64,000 nt of DNA from Welwitschia mirabilis (lineage: Eukaryota; Gnetophyta; Gnetopsida; Welwitschiales), in assembly GCA_051453625.1 (NCBI GenBank), contig JBOZIK010000001.1, positions 153,618,074 through 153,682,073 on the forward strand, read 5' to 3'. Under the pieces are notes generated by a model. That model saw only the letters and a program-made list of their open reading frames with translations, searched no databases and was not told the DNA's origin. Positions 23,441 through 35,415 of this stretch are shown here, piece after piece. Every line of letters starts with the position of its first letter. Position 1 is the first letter of the stretch. Made by a program: the position numbers and the translations under genes.

Positions 23441-24370
23441 ACTCAAAAGCTTATTGACACTTATGTATCTAGTTAAAAGAGGTATCTTTTTTGAAAAGGT
23501 CATAAAGGAGTTTGGAAATTTTGCTAAAGTCTTTAATAAACCTCATATAATAACCTACATGTCCTAAGAAGGATCTAATATCCTTTTTTCCCCCTTGTGG
23601 GATAGGTAGATGGATAATTAGGGAGACTTTTATAAGATTGACTTAAACTTTCTTTAATAAAATACTGTGTCCTAGAATAATACTCTTATTGATCATAAAG
23701 TAACATTTCTCCTAGTCTAATATGAGGCATTTTTCTACGCATTAAATGAGGGAAAGTTCTAAATTATGAATATAGTAGTTAAAATAGGACTCATAAGCAA
23801 AGAAATAATCCATGAAAGTTTTCACAATGAGTCTAATAAGTCAAAAAATTACCAAGCATATACATTAAAATGTCTGAGGGGCATTACATAGGCTAAATGA
23901 CTTTTTTTATAGATGAATGTTTAATAAGGGTAAGTGATGTGGTTTTATCTTAATTATTGAAAGTAATTTCTATTTGATTATACAAAAAATACCTATATAG
24001 GAAATAGTATAAAGAATGTCCAATGAGTTGTTCTAGGATCTAGTAAGAGAACAGAATATAAGAAAGATGCCTTTTCTTGATATAGTACTAAATTTTTAGT
24101 AATCGATACACATTAGTCATTTTATTGTAGGCTTGGTCAGGATAAGTTCATTATGCTCAAGGTAATTCCAGCCTTTTTAGCTACTGTTTAGGTTAAACGT
24201 ATCAACTTTATATTAAAGATTAAATAAATTATCATTTATTTAAAAGTTTAGTTACTTCATTTTTAACTACTTTCTTCAAAGCTAGGTTGCTACTATGTTG
24301 GGTTTTAATAGAATATTTGGCATTTTCCTTAAGGTATATGTGGTGCATGAAAATTCTAGAATCAATAACT
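23441..24370 (-). pseudogene. Athila/Tat-type reverse transcriptase remnant
   Basis: Landmarks on the minus strand: FMHHIYLKENAK near 24,340, KKVVKNEVTKLL near 24,280, the SLCNAPQTF block near 23,900, VKTFMDYFFAYES near 23,820 (the catalytic FMDD is now FMDY), EKCYFMINKSIILGH near 23,710, and IRSFLGHVGYYMRFIKDFSKIS near 23,580-23,510. The last block is a hallmark of this branch and is nearly intact. Confidence 0.88.
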
Positions 24371-24639
24371 CTAGTATCAAAAAGGATTCATATAATGGCT
24401 TGCTTATATTTTTCTAAAAGATTCAATCATTCAATTTCTTGAGATGAATCTATAGAGGAATTGATTACTATTGTTACCTCCTAAAATGGTCTATTTAAGA
24501 TCATTGGAAAGAGATTTAAGCTCAGTGAAAGATTTACTATGTGTAAGAATGCATGAATATTATCCCCAAGAAAGATTCAAAATGTGGTCATCTTAAATGT
24601 GTGTGAAGGATTCTTGATAAATAAGAAGAATTTCTATTT

Positions 24640-24911
24640 TATCTACATGTTCAATTCCATTATTACTATAAGGTAGTTTTATGGAATTAAAAATCTTTAA
24701 CTTTACTATCATATTTCCGAAAGAGATTTTTACTAAACTATTTCTATAGGTAAGAAGGCATTGGAAATTGCAAGGAGGGGTCTTTTTTAAAATATAGAAA
24801 CTAACTAGTTGTGATTCCCATGTTTAGAACCATAACGTCCATAGGAAAATAGTAACTATCTAGTTTAATAATAATATATTTAATTATTCTTAATAATATT
24901 TTCATGAAAAT
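24640..24911 (-). pseudogene. Protease-RT linker, first copy
   Basis: Homologous to 26,130-26,390, e.g. GTAGTTTTATGGAATTAAAAA here and GTAGTTTCATGGCATTAAAAA there. The minus-strand reading covers the end of the protease (RPFLAT-like) and the LNVFN block that follows it. It is cut by the N gap at 24,912. Confidence 0.75.
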
Positions 24912-25011
24912 NNNNNNNNNNNNNNNNNNNNNNNNNNNNNNNNNNNNNNNNNNNNNNNNNNNNNNNNNNNNNNNNNNNNNNNNNNNNNNNNNNNNNNNNN
25001 NNNNNNNNNNN
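24912..25011. other. Assembly gap (100 N)
   Basis: Placeholder gap between two homologous pol copies: the right flank (25,020-25,100) matches 23,490-23,570. Confidence 0.99.
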
Positions 25012-25900
25012 TTAAAAAAACCATCTTATCTGAGGACAACACAAAAGGATTTGGAAATTTTACTAAAGTTTTTGATAAACCTCCTAAAATAACCTACATG
25101 TCTTAAAAATATTTTTTTTTATATAAATAGAATAGGTAGGGAAAAATTAATAAAACTTTTATAGGATTGATTTAAACTTCCTTTAAAAAAATAATATATC
25201 TTAAAATTATACCTTTATTAACCTTAAAGTAACATTTCTCCCAATTTAAGATGAGGCATTTTTCTATGCATAGAATAAGAATAAGTTCTAGGCTATAAAG
25301 ATAATAGTTAAAAGACAATCCATGAATAGAGAAATTGTTCATAAAAAATTTAACATGTGAATTAAAGGAAGAAAAAAGGCCCAATGTAGTGGGAGCATTA
25401 TATAGATCACATGGCATTTGTTTATAGGAGAAGTTTTTATAAGGATAGGTAAACATGATTTTATCTTAATTCTAAGGATTGATTTCTGTAGGACTATAGC
25501 CTAAATATCCATCTAAAACATAGTATAAAGGGCATCTGATAGGTTATTCTAAGATCTAGAGGAAATGGTTCTTTGTTAAAACAACATTAAGTTTATGATA
25601 ATATATATACATTTTCCATTTAACCATGGTCTTAGTAGGGATAATTTCATTATGCTCATCTAGCACTAGGGTAATTTTAATTTTTTTAACTATTATTTAG
25701 GTTGGACTTATTCACTTAATGTCTGAGATTAGATAAATAATCCCATTATCTAAAAGCTTTATCACTTTATTTTTCACTAGCTCCTTCAAATTTGAGTTGA
25801 TTATACATGTGACTTTGATGGATGGTTTAGCATTTTCATCTAGGTATATGTGATGCATATAAATGCTAGGATTAATACCTCTAATGTCAAAAAGGATCCA
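25012..25900 (-). pseudogene. Athila/Tat-type reverse transcriptase, second partial copy
   Basis: Includes a 94-codon open stretch (25,172-25,456) reading MPCDLYNAPTT, then FFMNNFSIHG (catalytic FMDD now FMNN), LELILILC and LNWEKCYFKVNKGIILRY. Upstream on the minus strand are YMHHIYLDENAKPS near 25,850 and KLLDNGIIYLISD near 25,750. It is the same RT as 23,441-24,370 but a distinct, diverged copy, truncated at the gap before RNase H. Confidence 0.88.
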
Positions 25901-26062
25901 TGTAATGGCTAGTTAATGTTTTGTCAAAAGATAAAAAAATTTAATTTCATAAGATGATAACAATGAGGAATTGATTACTACTATAAAAGTAGAGTTATTT
26001 CTTAAGAATGTATATTTAAAGTTATAGATAAAAAAAGGTTTAAGCTCAATGGAGGCTTTATT

Positions 26063-26650
26063 TTATAAGATGGTTTCATGGTCTTGTTTTTGAAGAAGAG
26101 CTGAAGCATGATCATCATGAAGGTGTGTGGGAAATTCTTGGTAAATGAGAAGGTTTTCTATTTTATTCACATATTCTATTCTATTATTTATATAAGGTAG
26201 TTTCATGGCATTAAAAACATTTAATCCTACTATCATATTGTCAAAATATATTTTCATTAGATCATTCCTATAGTTAATCAAGGCATTAGAGGTTGCAAGG
26301 AAGGGTCTTATTAAGATGATGAGAACTAACTAGTTGGTTGTGTTTTCCATATTTAGAACCACAAAATCCACTAAAAAATAACAACTATCTATCATAATGA
26401 TGACTTTTTTTAATTACTCCTAAGGGGGATTTTAAGGAATTATTACTATGTTGTAATTAAAGTTTGATGTTTTTAAGCCTTTCCAAGCCTAATTATCTAT
26501 AATTTCCATAGGGAAGTAGGTTTATACTATCCCCTAAGTTTAATAAGGCTTGATTAAGGTAACTATCTCTAATGGTAATGTTAATTGTGGTGTAGCTGAG
26601 ATTCTTGTATTTGTGAGAAAATTGATTTTGAAGTATTGCACTAGTTTATT
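26063..26650 (-). pseudogene. Athila/Tat-type protease and linker
   Basis: Minus strand. The active-site region near 26,545 reads LLNLGDSINLLPYG, where relatives have LCDLGASINLMPYS, so the catalytic Asp is now Asn (LLNLG). Then DSCYFLVDFVVLN near 26,410 and IRPFLATSNALINYRN near 26,300. The open stretch 26,063-26,281 is the linker towards RT and contains IVGLNVFNAMKLPY, matching the MTLELNVFN block of relatives. Confidence 0.85.
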
Positions 26651-27310
26651 GTATTAAGAGGGCCTTGCTTTTCACATTCATTTACCTTTTTACTATGTAT
26701 GTATTTTTCAAGAACTTTGTATAAGAAGGCACTTATATAATTACTTCAAAGAGGAAAATGTGTATTTTTACTTTCTTAAAAATATTTAGGACCTCTAGCT
26801 ATTTCTTCACAATGTTTTCTTTTCTAAGTTGTTGTGGAAAGGCTAGAGGTTTTTGATTAGTGATCATAGGCTTTTGTAATTTTTCCATTATTTTGTCCTT
26901 CATATTGTTCTTCATGGGTTTTGGTTTTTCTTTGGTTATTTTTTGTTCATTTTGATTGTTTATTTCTTTTTCACTTCCAAGATGGATGACCTTGATTTCT
27001 TTTATTTGATTGAACTCTTATCCTTATATGATTTTAATTCATTTAAGATTTGGTTATAGGCTTATAGAAAGTTTATCAGGTTATCTATGATTCAAATAAG
27101 AGAGAATTTGAATGGTAATTTACTAAAATTGTTGAAAGTTTTATTCAATCTTATTCAAGAAGGAAAAAATATTTTTAATTAATATGTTTTCAAAATTCCA
27201 TGAATTTTCTTAATGTTTCTTACACTACATTAGATGATGAGGGTTTGTGATTAGATGCTAGAAAGTGGTTCAGGTGGTATTAGTTTGATGAATACAAATG
27301 AGAGAAAAAT
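26651..27310 (-). pseudogene. End of gag / gag-protease spacer
   Basis: Lys/Glu-rich minus-strand frame with PMITNQKPLAFPQQLRKEN near 26,850, corresponding to the P.PFPQR spacer between gag and protease of Athila/Tat elements. Further upstream (27,000-27,300) the sequence resembles the Gln/Asn-rich end of gag. Frame broken repeatedly. Confidence 0.6.
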
Positions 27311-28091
27311 GATGGAAATATAACTTTTTATTGACTAATATGGCTTTGATTATGGGAGTGATCCTATTTTCAAGAAAAATTATGATGGTTCCTCCACCTC
27401 GAGTTATAGGTGTTCAATTAAGAATCATATTTATAACTTTGTCAATAGTGTCTTATAGAATTTTCTTATTCATTGATAGCGTTTTAAAAGACAAGTATGA
27501 AGGGATATTCAACTATTTTATGGAAGTCTATGTGGTATATTAGACATTTGAGTTTGGAGGTTCAACATTATTATGCCATGTAATATGCATATTTAAGCTA
27601 CAAGTTAGATCTTAAAACATGCCTAGATAATAACAAGAAAATAAATAGGATGTAGAGTGTGTCAATTTTAATTCATAAACTTAAAGAAGAAAACAAGTTA
27701 AAGAAGGATTAATTATTTAGAAAAGAGAGAGAGAAATTTATGGTTTTTATATTTAATAGATAAAAATACATAATGCAAATAGTAAAATTCAATGAGATGA
27801 ATGCAAATAAAAATTGAAATGCAATGGAATAGAAATGCAATTCTAAATGTAATTAGCTAATATTTTTACTGATTTGTTATCATCCAAGTTGATCCTCATA
27901 CTCTATATGAAAAATCAAATTAATGAACAAGATTATTAAATTGATGTCAACATAAAGGATAAGGAATATAAAGAGATAATTTAAGAGAAAGAAATTAAAC
28001 TTTATGAACCTTTAACAAAATATACTTCATTACATTTACTTATGAGTAATAACTTCTCAATAGAGGATACAGAGTATAACACTAAAGCAGT
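27311..28091. other. Element junction, nothing recognised
   Basis: Between the minus-strand gag end and the + strand LTR. An open frame at 27,331-27,543 (+) has no recognisable domain. Neither a PBS nor a 5' LTR for the minus-strand element is seen, so its 5' end was probably lost. Confidence 0.4.
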
Positions 28092-29362
28092 TGTTAACAT
28101 GTAAAAATTGACATTCTGATCAAGTTAAATGACTAATTTATCTTAATGAAAAATATTAATATAGTTAATATTATCCTAAAAACATGTCTTTTATTGATTA
28201 TTTATAATAAGCATGGACTTACCATTTGTCCATGACATTTTCAAGTTATTTAAGTAAACTTGAAGAACATGCTTTAAAATGGTGATCTTCTAGACCAAAA
28301 CACTAGCATTGTCATTTAGAACCACTACCACTATTAGTTCTTCTACACTATTATTGAATTTTTATGGAGAATTAAATCAAATGCACTTACGATTCCAATC
28401 ATATCTCACATCAAATATAAATTGCATTCTCAATAATATATGACAACGATGATGATGACACATCACAGAGACATGTGGAATTGTTGAATAGGATAATAAT
28501 GGAGACACATGGAGATGATAAAAATTGGTAGAAAAATCAGCATCTATGAATCAAGTATTAGCCTCATCATAGGAATCTCTACCAAATGGAATAGATAATA
28601 AACCACCCTATCTAATGCCATCATTACATAACTACTCACCTAATGCTATAAGCCAAAGGCTTGTAACCACTTCCCATTTCATACTTTATCTATAAAAGGG
28701 ACTTGAGCCCTATATTTTAATATTTTTATTTTGGTAAAGGTAGAATCTAGGATCATCAAGTTACAATGTCCTTTTAATCACCTCTTTAGGGACTGATATT
28801 TCTTCAAAAAACTTGAGGAGTTTTTCTATTTCCTTTTATCTTTGATGTAATATTCCTATTTTTGATTTAATACTAAAGAGTTGTTTGTTTTTCTATTATT
28901 AGTTTCAATTCATTTTATACTAGCAATGCTTAAGTAGCAATGTATTATTAAGTTTTACTTTGGTTAACTAAGTGAATTTGATTAGTTAATTGGTTTATAA
29001 TCTTAGTAATTCCATGCATATTATAAATAGTTAGATTATAATTTTCATTTTTATTATAAGGCTATAAGGGATTAATGACAATTGAATTTACTAACACTCA
29101 AATGGTGAATAAGATTATGTCATCATGACCTGAGCCTTTATACATGATGGTTTGAAGTTCATTGTAAAATAGTATAGCATATGGTTAAGTGAGGATTTGT
29201 AAGAGAATGAATCAAACAACTCTTGGAGCTTACTTGCATTTCACTTTGCTAATAAAGTTTTAACTTAAATTTATCAACTTCCTTCTCTTCTATTTTTCCT
29301 TTTTTATTTTTATTGTAACTTATATTAAGTATGAAAAGTTATAATTATAAAAACCTATTCCA
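28092..29362 (+). repeat. Left LTR of the gag-pro element
   Basis: Begins TGTTAACATGTAAAAA and ends near CCTATTCCA. The right LTR has TATTAACATATAAAAA and ends ACCCTA, so TG to TA and CA to TA changes explain the ends. A TATA box (28,691) sets + orientation. No clear PBS remains after it. Confidence 0.8.
28691..28697 (+). promoter_or_regulatory. LTR TATA box
   Basis: CTATAAAAGGGACTTGAGCCC. The same element occurs in the right LTR at 37,741 (TATAAAAGGGCCTTAAGCCC), so it is conserved between the two LTRs and marks the U3/R border region. Confidence 0.75.
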
Positions 29363-30407
29363 TTTATCCCTATGAAAATAATGATACTAAGTGTAAAATT
29401 AGTTAAATCTAGTCCATTGTAAAATGCAATTATGTCTTGACATCACTGTTATGGATAATAGCATGATAGTAGCTCAGAAGAGCACCAAATTTAATTTTTA
29501 CAAGTTTTATAGTTAGTTTTTATTTTTCTAGTTGTGGGTATTAGTCCAATCCGGTGATACTTGAACTAGTTCTCTTTCTTTTCTTTTATTTGTTGTGTTG
29601 TTTCTTTTCTTTTTCTTTCAGTGGTTAATACTTGTCATTCTAGTGATATCCAAACTAATTTCATTAATTTTTCTTTTCTTTTTCTCTAAATTCTTTTGTT
29701 TTAAAGGTCTAACATCATATTTTTGTAAGTTGCATTAAATATATTAAAAAAAGCACGAAAAATCTTTTATTTTATCTTTTTTTAATAATTATTTTCTTAG
29801 TTTTTCTAATTATTTGTTTTATGAATTCACTATGTTAAAACATTAAAAATCTTAAAAAAATATGATTTCATTAAGAATAGGTTCATAAATTCTAACATTA
29901 TTAATGTTATTTTAATTTTCAATTATTGCAATATGTGAAATATTTTATGAGATAATTATAAACTTGTATTATTTTTTGAAATTGAATTTTGCATTTTAAC
30001 TAGCACTGCTTTCTATCCTAACCAATTTCATTGGCTTCTATTCATAATAGACTCTAAAATATTTATAAAACCTTTTAATACAATTCAAAAACCATTTTTA
30101 ATTATAATCTTTATTAAAAAACTTCTACAAATAGCTTGAAACCTACATGAACCTATTTTATCATGCCTTGGATCCATGAAAAATCCTCAGAAGATTAGTT
30201 AGAAATCCTTTAAACAATATGGATCCCTTTTCTAAATAAGTATTATATAATAAAAATAATCTTAGGATGACTCTCAAAGGGAACAAAGCTTCACTTCCCA
30301 AAATTATCCAAATAATAATTAATACGAACAAGATCCAAATAACTCACTTAATGGAACATCATCTAACTAAGAACTTATCAACTAATTAACTACCTATTAT
30401 CTTACCT
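29363..30407 (+). other. Leader between LTR and gag
   Basis: AT-rich leader. The PBS expected right after the LTR is not recognisable. A TC-rich stretch around 29,570-29,700 contains a two-copy motif (AATCCGGTGATACTTGAACTAGTT near 29,550 and TAGTGATATCCAAACTAATTT near 29,640). Confidence 0.5.
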
Positions 30408-31600
30408 ATGAGGCAGATACTACAACCAATAATAACTACCCTAGGTAAACACTTAATAAGTACCTTTAACTATAAGGCTTCAAAAACCTTTGTGTATAGT
30501 ATAACCATGCATAAATCAAAGATTAGAATTCAATCCTTTTACTATCTAGATTTTTTTTTTTTTACTTCCATGGTCTAGTATACAAGGATTCATACCTTCA
30601 TCTTAAGGAATTCTAATGTGTTCTATCAACTATGGCTCAATATTAAAATACTCATGATTACTTTAAAATTATAAGTTTCCCATTTTTCTTAAAAGAGAAG
30701 GCAAAATCATGGATTTACATCCTTAAGCCATTTTTCATAAGAACTTGAGCCTATTTAAATAAGGTATTCATTTCAAAAAAATTTTCTAATCACAAAACAA
30801 ATGCCTTGAGAAAGGATATAATGAACTTCTAGCAAAAAGATCATGAGATAGTTTCCTAAACCTTAGAATAATTCAAAGAATTATTACAAAATGCTCCCAA
30901 CATGGTTTTGAACTAGGTAGAAAAATAAGTTTCTTTTATAGTGGGTTATCCACTAATAATAAGCAACTTGTTGAGATGATACGTAAAAAGATTTTCCTTA
31001 GTATGCCCTTAGACAAAGTTTAGGAATATCTTGAGAGCATAGTAGAGAGTTCCAAAAATTAGAAGAAGCTTATAGAACCATCTATACCTCATCATCCCAT
31101 TTGATTTACAAGCATATTTAAGATTTCTAAAAATTGTGAAGTCAATAATAAGATAAATTAGTTAGCATAGAGAGTAGAATCTTTAACCACCTCACTCTTA
31201 GCTTTATGCTTAGTTGCTAAATCAAAATGTTTTATTTGCAAAATTGATACTCATGAAATAGTCACATTCCAATCCATCCCCTTATTTCAAAACATAGTTA
31301 TTAAGCAAGTAAATATGGTAGGAAACAAGTGGCAAAACCCAAAGAATAACCTATACATTAACATGCATAGTCTTGAGTGGAGAAATCACATCAACGTTTT
31401 CTAGAATCACAATAATCAAATCAATTAACCAAGAAATCCTTTTACTTCATCATTATTCCATCCATTCTAAAGTAATTACCAAAACTGCCTTCATCCATCC
31501 CTTTGGAGGAATCAATAAGTAAATTCGTGGAAACTTAAGTTTAAATAAATTGTAACCATGAATTGATCCTTAGTCAGCATTCCTAATTATTAAATAATCT
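30408..31600 (+). pseudogene. gag: Athila/Tat-type gag remnant
   Basis: Capsid polyprotein. Start placed at ATGAGGCAGATACTACAACC (MRQILQP, matching the family MRxxLQP start). Key blocks: YLHLKEF near 30,595, FPFFLKEKAKSWIY near 30,680, TNALRKDIMNF near 30,800, FKELLQNAPN near 30,880. The zinc knuckle region near 31,235 keeps CFICKIDTHEIVTF (first two Cys and the His; last Cys gone). It is followed by MVGNKWQNPKNNLY and WRNHIN (31,315-31,400), the Asn-rich tail typical of Athila/Tat gag. Many Gln, Trp and Arg codons are now stops. Confidence 0.88.
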
Positions 31601-32189
31601 TGAATAAAACACCTAATCCATTTCATAAATCCTTTAAAAAATATAATAAACTAACCACATATTGTCTTTACCTTAAATCATAAAGATCTAGAAAAACTCC
31701 CTATGATGCTCAGCCAAATCATAAAGGAGTAAGCTTTGTCAAAGAATGGTTAAGAAACTTAGAATAAACCAAAGTAATTCACCTTCAAAGTGGCAAAAAA
31801 TATTAATCAAGGTCTAACTCAAAGTTAATTTAAAGATTATGGGAAGAGAAAAAAAGAAAAAATTAAAACTCCCTATAAGGAACCTTTACCCTTTCCCCAA
31901 TCTTTGAATAAAGAAAAGGTAAAAAAAGTAAGAAAATTATTTCTCTATGTACAAAGAGCCTTTGTATTTTTACCAATGTTTTGAAATGAAGAACATCTAA
32001 AAACAATAATTAGATGTCTTAGAAATTTTCAAGAAAGTTAAAAATCATCACGCCTCTTTTAGAAATGATTAAAAGGGCATCCTCTAATGCAAAATTCTTT
32101 AAGAATATGTGCATGATGAAGAGACATATAAATTAAAGAACAAAGTCTTTTTATCCTAACAAATAACCACAATTATTTAAAATTAGTTT

Positions 32190-32650
32190 ATACTTAAGTA
32201 TAAAGATTTTGGTTGCCCAGTGATAGCAATTACAATTAGGGATAAAAATAGTAAGCAAGCCTTGTTAGACATGAGAGTAAGTGTTAACATCCTATCGTGT
32301 TATTTGTATAAGGGATTTGGCTTAGATAATTTTAAATGCACTAATATTTAATTTCAATTGGCTAATAACTCTATGAAGTCATCATTAGAAATAGTCAAAG
32401 ATGTAATAATCTAGATGAATACATGCTATTTCCTAGTTGACTTCATCATTTTAAAGATAGACATAACAAAATATAACTTAGTGCCTACTGTTTTAAGAAG
32501 AATTTACTTATAACTTCAAATGATTTAAATAATTGCATAGATGATTAAATTAAAGCTTATTTTAAGAACATAAATTTGAATTTAAATATTTTTAATATGA
32601 TAAAATTACCTAGTAATCCTAACAAGACCAGTTAGGTTAATAAAATTTGC
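32190..32650 (+). pseudogene. Athila/Tat-type protease and start of linker
   Basis: Reads KQALLDMRVSVNILSCYLY at about 32,250, where relatives have ALCDLGASxNLMPYSVY. The catalytic Asp is kept but the following Gly is now Arg. Then CYFLVDFIILKID near 32,425 and INLNLNIFNMIKLP near 32,570, the block that normally precedes RT. RT does not follow. Confidence 0.85.
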
Positions 32651-34217
32651 AACTTAAATGTTCTCCTAATAAGATAAATGATTCCCATTCTATGCCATCA
32701 CTCCAAATCTAAAGTTATAATTCTTTTGAGTCTTATGAAATAAAACATCTTATAAAAACCCAAGTTTTACCCAAGGATGATTTTCTTATATACACATCAC
32801 AGCATTCTCACTAATTTCACCACTATGTTAAACCTTTCTATTCATCAAATCCATTTTCAAACCATCTCATTAATTTTATGAACCATTCCCCTTAGCCATA
32901 TACTTATTAATTTCTGAAAGTAATAGATCCATTTTAATGGATATAAAATAAAAATCAATAATAAAGCAATCTCATTATTACTTAAGTAATGGTTTAGATT
33001 AAGTTCACTTATGGAGCTTTAAAGAAAAGTTATGCTTATTTTGAGTGTGACTATTAAAAACACATTTGCTTAAGATCTTAGATTTTAGTAAAACTTGGTT
33101 AAAAATGTGATATTTACCTTCATCTATGGTTCTTAAGTCTAAAGATTTTGATGAGGACAAGATTTGGCTGAATTAGGCTAATAAGCCAAGGACCCTTCTA
33201 ATGTGCATGAAAAATAAATATGAGAAGATGGAAATAAAAAAATAATATATATCTTTTTTAAATATACATAACATTAATTACTTAATTGGGTTTAGTTAAC
33301 TGCATCATGGCTATAAATGCTCACTAGTAATGTATCTCTAATAATTTCTTTTATAATATGTTCAACTGCATCAGAGCTATAAATGCTTACTGGTAATATA
33401 GTAATAACTCCTTCATACATTTACATGCTTAATTCTATTAGAGGAAGATGTTATAACATTGGATTATTAATGTGATTCAAAGTCTTAAACTAAGGACATA
33501 TGCACTAGTAGAAACAGAAAATAAAGGAATAAAAAAGATGGGAATTGGATTCTTTCTATGATATAATGTTTTTTAACTTAGGATTTGCAATGATTTCTTA
33601 AATCTGTATAATTACTTGATTAATTCTATGCTTATCTAATTTTAACTTCTACTATTTTAATAATAAACTATAATAAGGATCATTATCTTAGGTAATTCTG
33701 CTTATTTATTCATTTATTTTATTACTTAGTCCATTGATGCATTTTTAATTTCCATCTTCATTGCCCATTTTACTTCAACTCCATTTCATAAAAAATAAAT
33801 CATAAGGCATAAACCATTTTTATGGATTAATGTTCCACTTAGTTTTTAATAAATTGGTTGCTTTGCATTAGTTACTTTTCCTTATTCATGCTTAGTTATG
33901 TGTTTTTGTAGGGCTTTCAATAAAAGAACTCATTAAAATCTCTCTAAGGTTATGTTCTCAAATGTAGTAAAGGTTTTTCATTATAAAACTTTAAGGAAAA
34001 AGTTTATTTTTGGTTAGGGGGTATGGCATCTAGTTTTCACATTATTGTTTTAACAAATTTTTAATTTTAATGTTTTAATTATAGAAAATTGGCTATAAAA
34101 TTTTTAAATTTATATCATTTCCCACTTGAACACTTTGAATTAAAATATTTTTTCGTGTTTAACCATGTTAATATCAAATTTTTGTTAAGGAACTACCAAA
34201 ATTCTACTTAGAAGATG
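32651..34217 (+). other. 3' non-coding region, homologous (inverted) to E1/E2
   Basis: The stretch 32,900-34,217 is the reverse complement of the E1/E2 segments. It contains a short tandem near 33,295-33,410 in which (G/A)CTGCATCA(T/G)(G/A)GCTATAAATGCT(C/T)ACT(A/G)GTAAT repeats twice about 70 bp apart; E2 carries the same doublet inverted near 21,220-21,330. GGTTAGGGGGTA near 34,013 may be the eroded polypurine region, although it is about 200 bp from the LTR. Confidence 0.65.
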
Positions 34218-34549
34218 TATTAACATATAAAAACTAACATTCCCATCAAGTTAAATGACCAATTTATCTTAATGGAAGACAGTAGTATAATTTATATTAT
34301 CATAAGAACATGTTTTCTATTGATTTTCTATAATAACTATGGAGTTATCATTTGCTCATGAGATTTTTAAGTTATTTAAGACAACTTGAAGTCCATGCTT
34401 TAAAATGGTAATCTTCTAGGCCAAAATGCCAATGCTACCATTCAAAACTACTAGTGCTATTGGTTATACTAGGTAAAATAATGAAAATCTCATGTTACTA
34501 ACTTATCATGGATAATTAAATCAGATTAAGTTATGAGCTTGATCATACT
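34218..34549 (+). repeat. Right LTR of the gag-pro element, first part
   Basis: Matches 28,092-28,408 of the left LTR, up to the target site ATACT where the solo LTR entered. Continues at 37,475. Confidence 0.8.
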
Positions 34550-35138
34550 TATAACACCCCAAATTTCTAATGTTGAAAACTTCAAAGCTCACTTTGACAC
34601 TCTAATATCAGAACAGAGCTTTTAAGGATGCAAAGTAATTTTTACCTTTACCATTGAACCAAGTAACTTACTACCTAGAAAAATAAAAGAAAAATATTTC
34701 AAAGGTCAAATGACCTCTAATTAATAGAAGTATTATTAAAAACCAAATAGAATCATAGAGCATTTTATATTTTCTAAATATGACTAGATATTCATAAAGG
34801 ATTTAATATCATAGGAATAAATTATAGGTTAGATGTTTAGAACAAATTTCACCTCATAAAGTTATCGATATAATATTGGATTTTGATTAAGAACTAATTT
34901 ATTATCACATTAGGCTTGAGGTTGTGTGTTGTATTAAGACAGCTAATATACTATAGTAAGATATAGTCCCTCTTATATCCATTAATATTGGCTCAATAAT
35001 TATATTATAAATAATATGAAAATGTTATGTTAAATTCAATATCTTTAAGTTTCTTTATTAGCCATTACTATTCCTCTTCTAGACTTTGTTTTATTAAAGT
35101 TAATTTTGAAGTCAAATCAAGTGGTACAAGTATTACCT

Positions 35139-35193
35139 GAGATTTGAACATGTGACTTGCACTAATATTTTTATTCTGATAACCAGTATGCCA
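35139..35193 (-). other. tRNA-like sequence with pol III A and B boxes inside the LTR
   Basis: On the minus strand, AGTGGCATACTGG at about 35,183-35,195 fits the A-box pattern TRGYNNARNNG. TGTTCAAATCTC at about 35,139-35,150 fits the B-box pattern GGTTCRANTCC with one or two changes, and lies about 32 bases downstream. It cannot fold into a full cloverleaf that I can verify, so it is a tRNA-derived relic, not a tRNA gene. Confidence 0.5.
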
Positions 35194-35237
35194 CTGTGCT
35201 CGATCTGACCTCCTTCATCAAAAGATATAAATAAGAA

Positions 35238-35311
35238 ATGAATTAAGTACTACCATTTATAGATAAATGTTGAATAATTACTATTACTATAAATGGTAGT
35301 ACTTAATTCAT
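35238..35311. repeat. Perfect inverted repeat, 25-bp arms, 24-bp loop
   Basis: Arm 35,238-35,262 begins ATGAATTAAGTACTACC and arm 35,287-35,311 ends GGTAGTACTTAATTCAT. The arms are exact reverse complements over 25 bases. Confidence 0.95.
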
Positions 35312-35415
35312 GATCTTTTCTATTACTATTACTATAAATGTTAAATAATTAAGAATTCTATTAATGATCTTTTCTATTAAGTACTACCATTTATAGATAA
35401 ATGTTGAATAATTAA
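35242..35415. repeat. 39-bp exact direct repeat spanning the hairpin arm and loop
   Basis: The 39 bases at 35,242-35,280 (from ATTAAGTACTACC to GAATAATTA) recur without change at 35,377-35,415. TGATCTTTTCTATTA also occurs twice between them (35,311 and 35,363). Confidence 0.9.

Noticed and set aside
17250-27310. Reading the whole stretch as one intact minus-strand element
   Set aside because: The 3' region and the RT/linker each occur twice and two 100-N gaps intervene, so at least two copies are involved.
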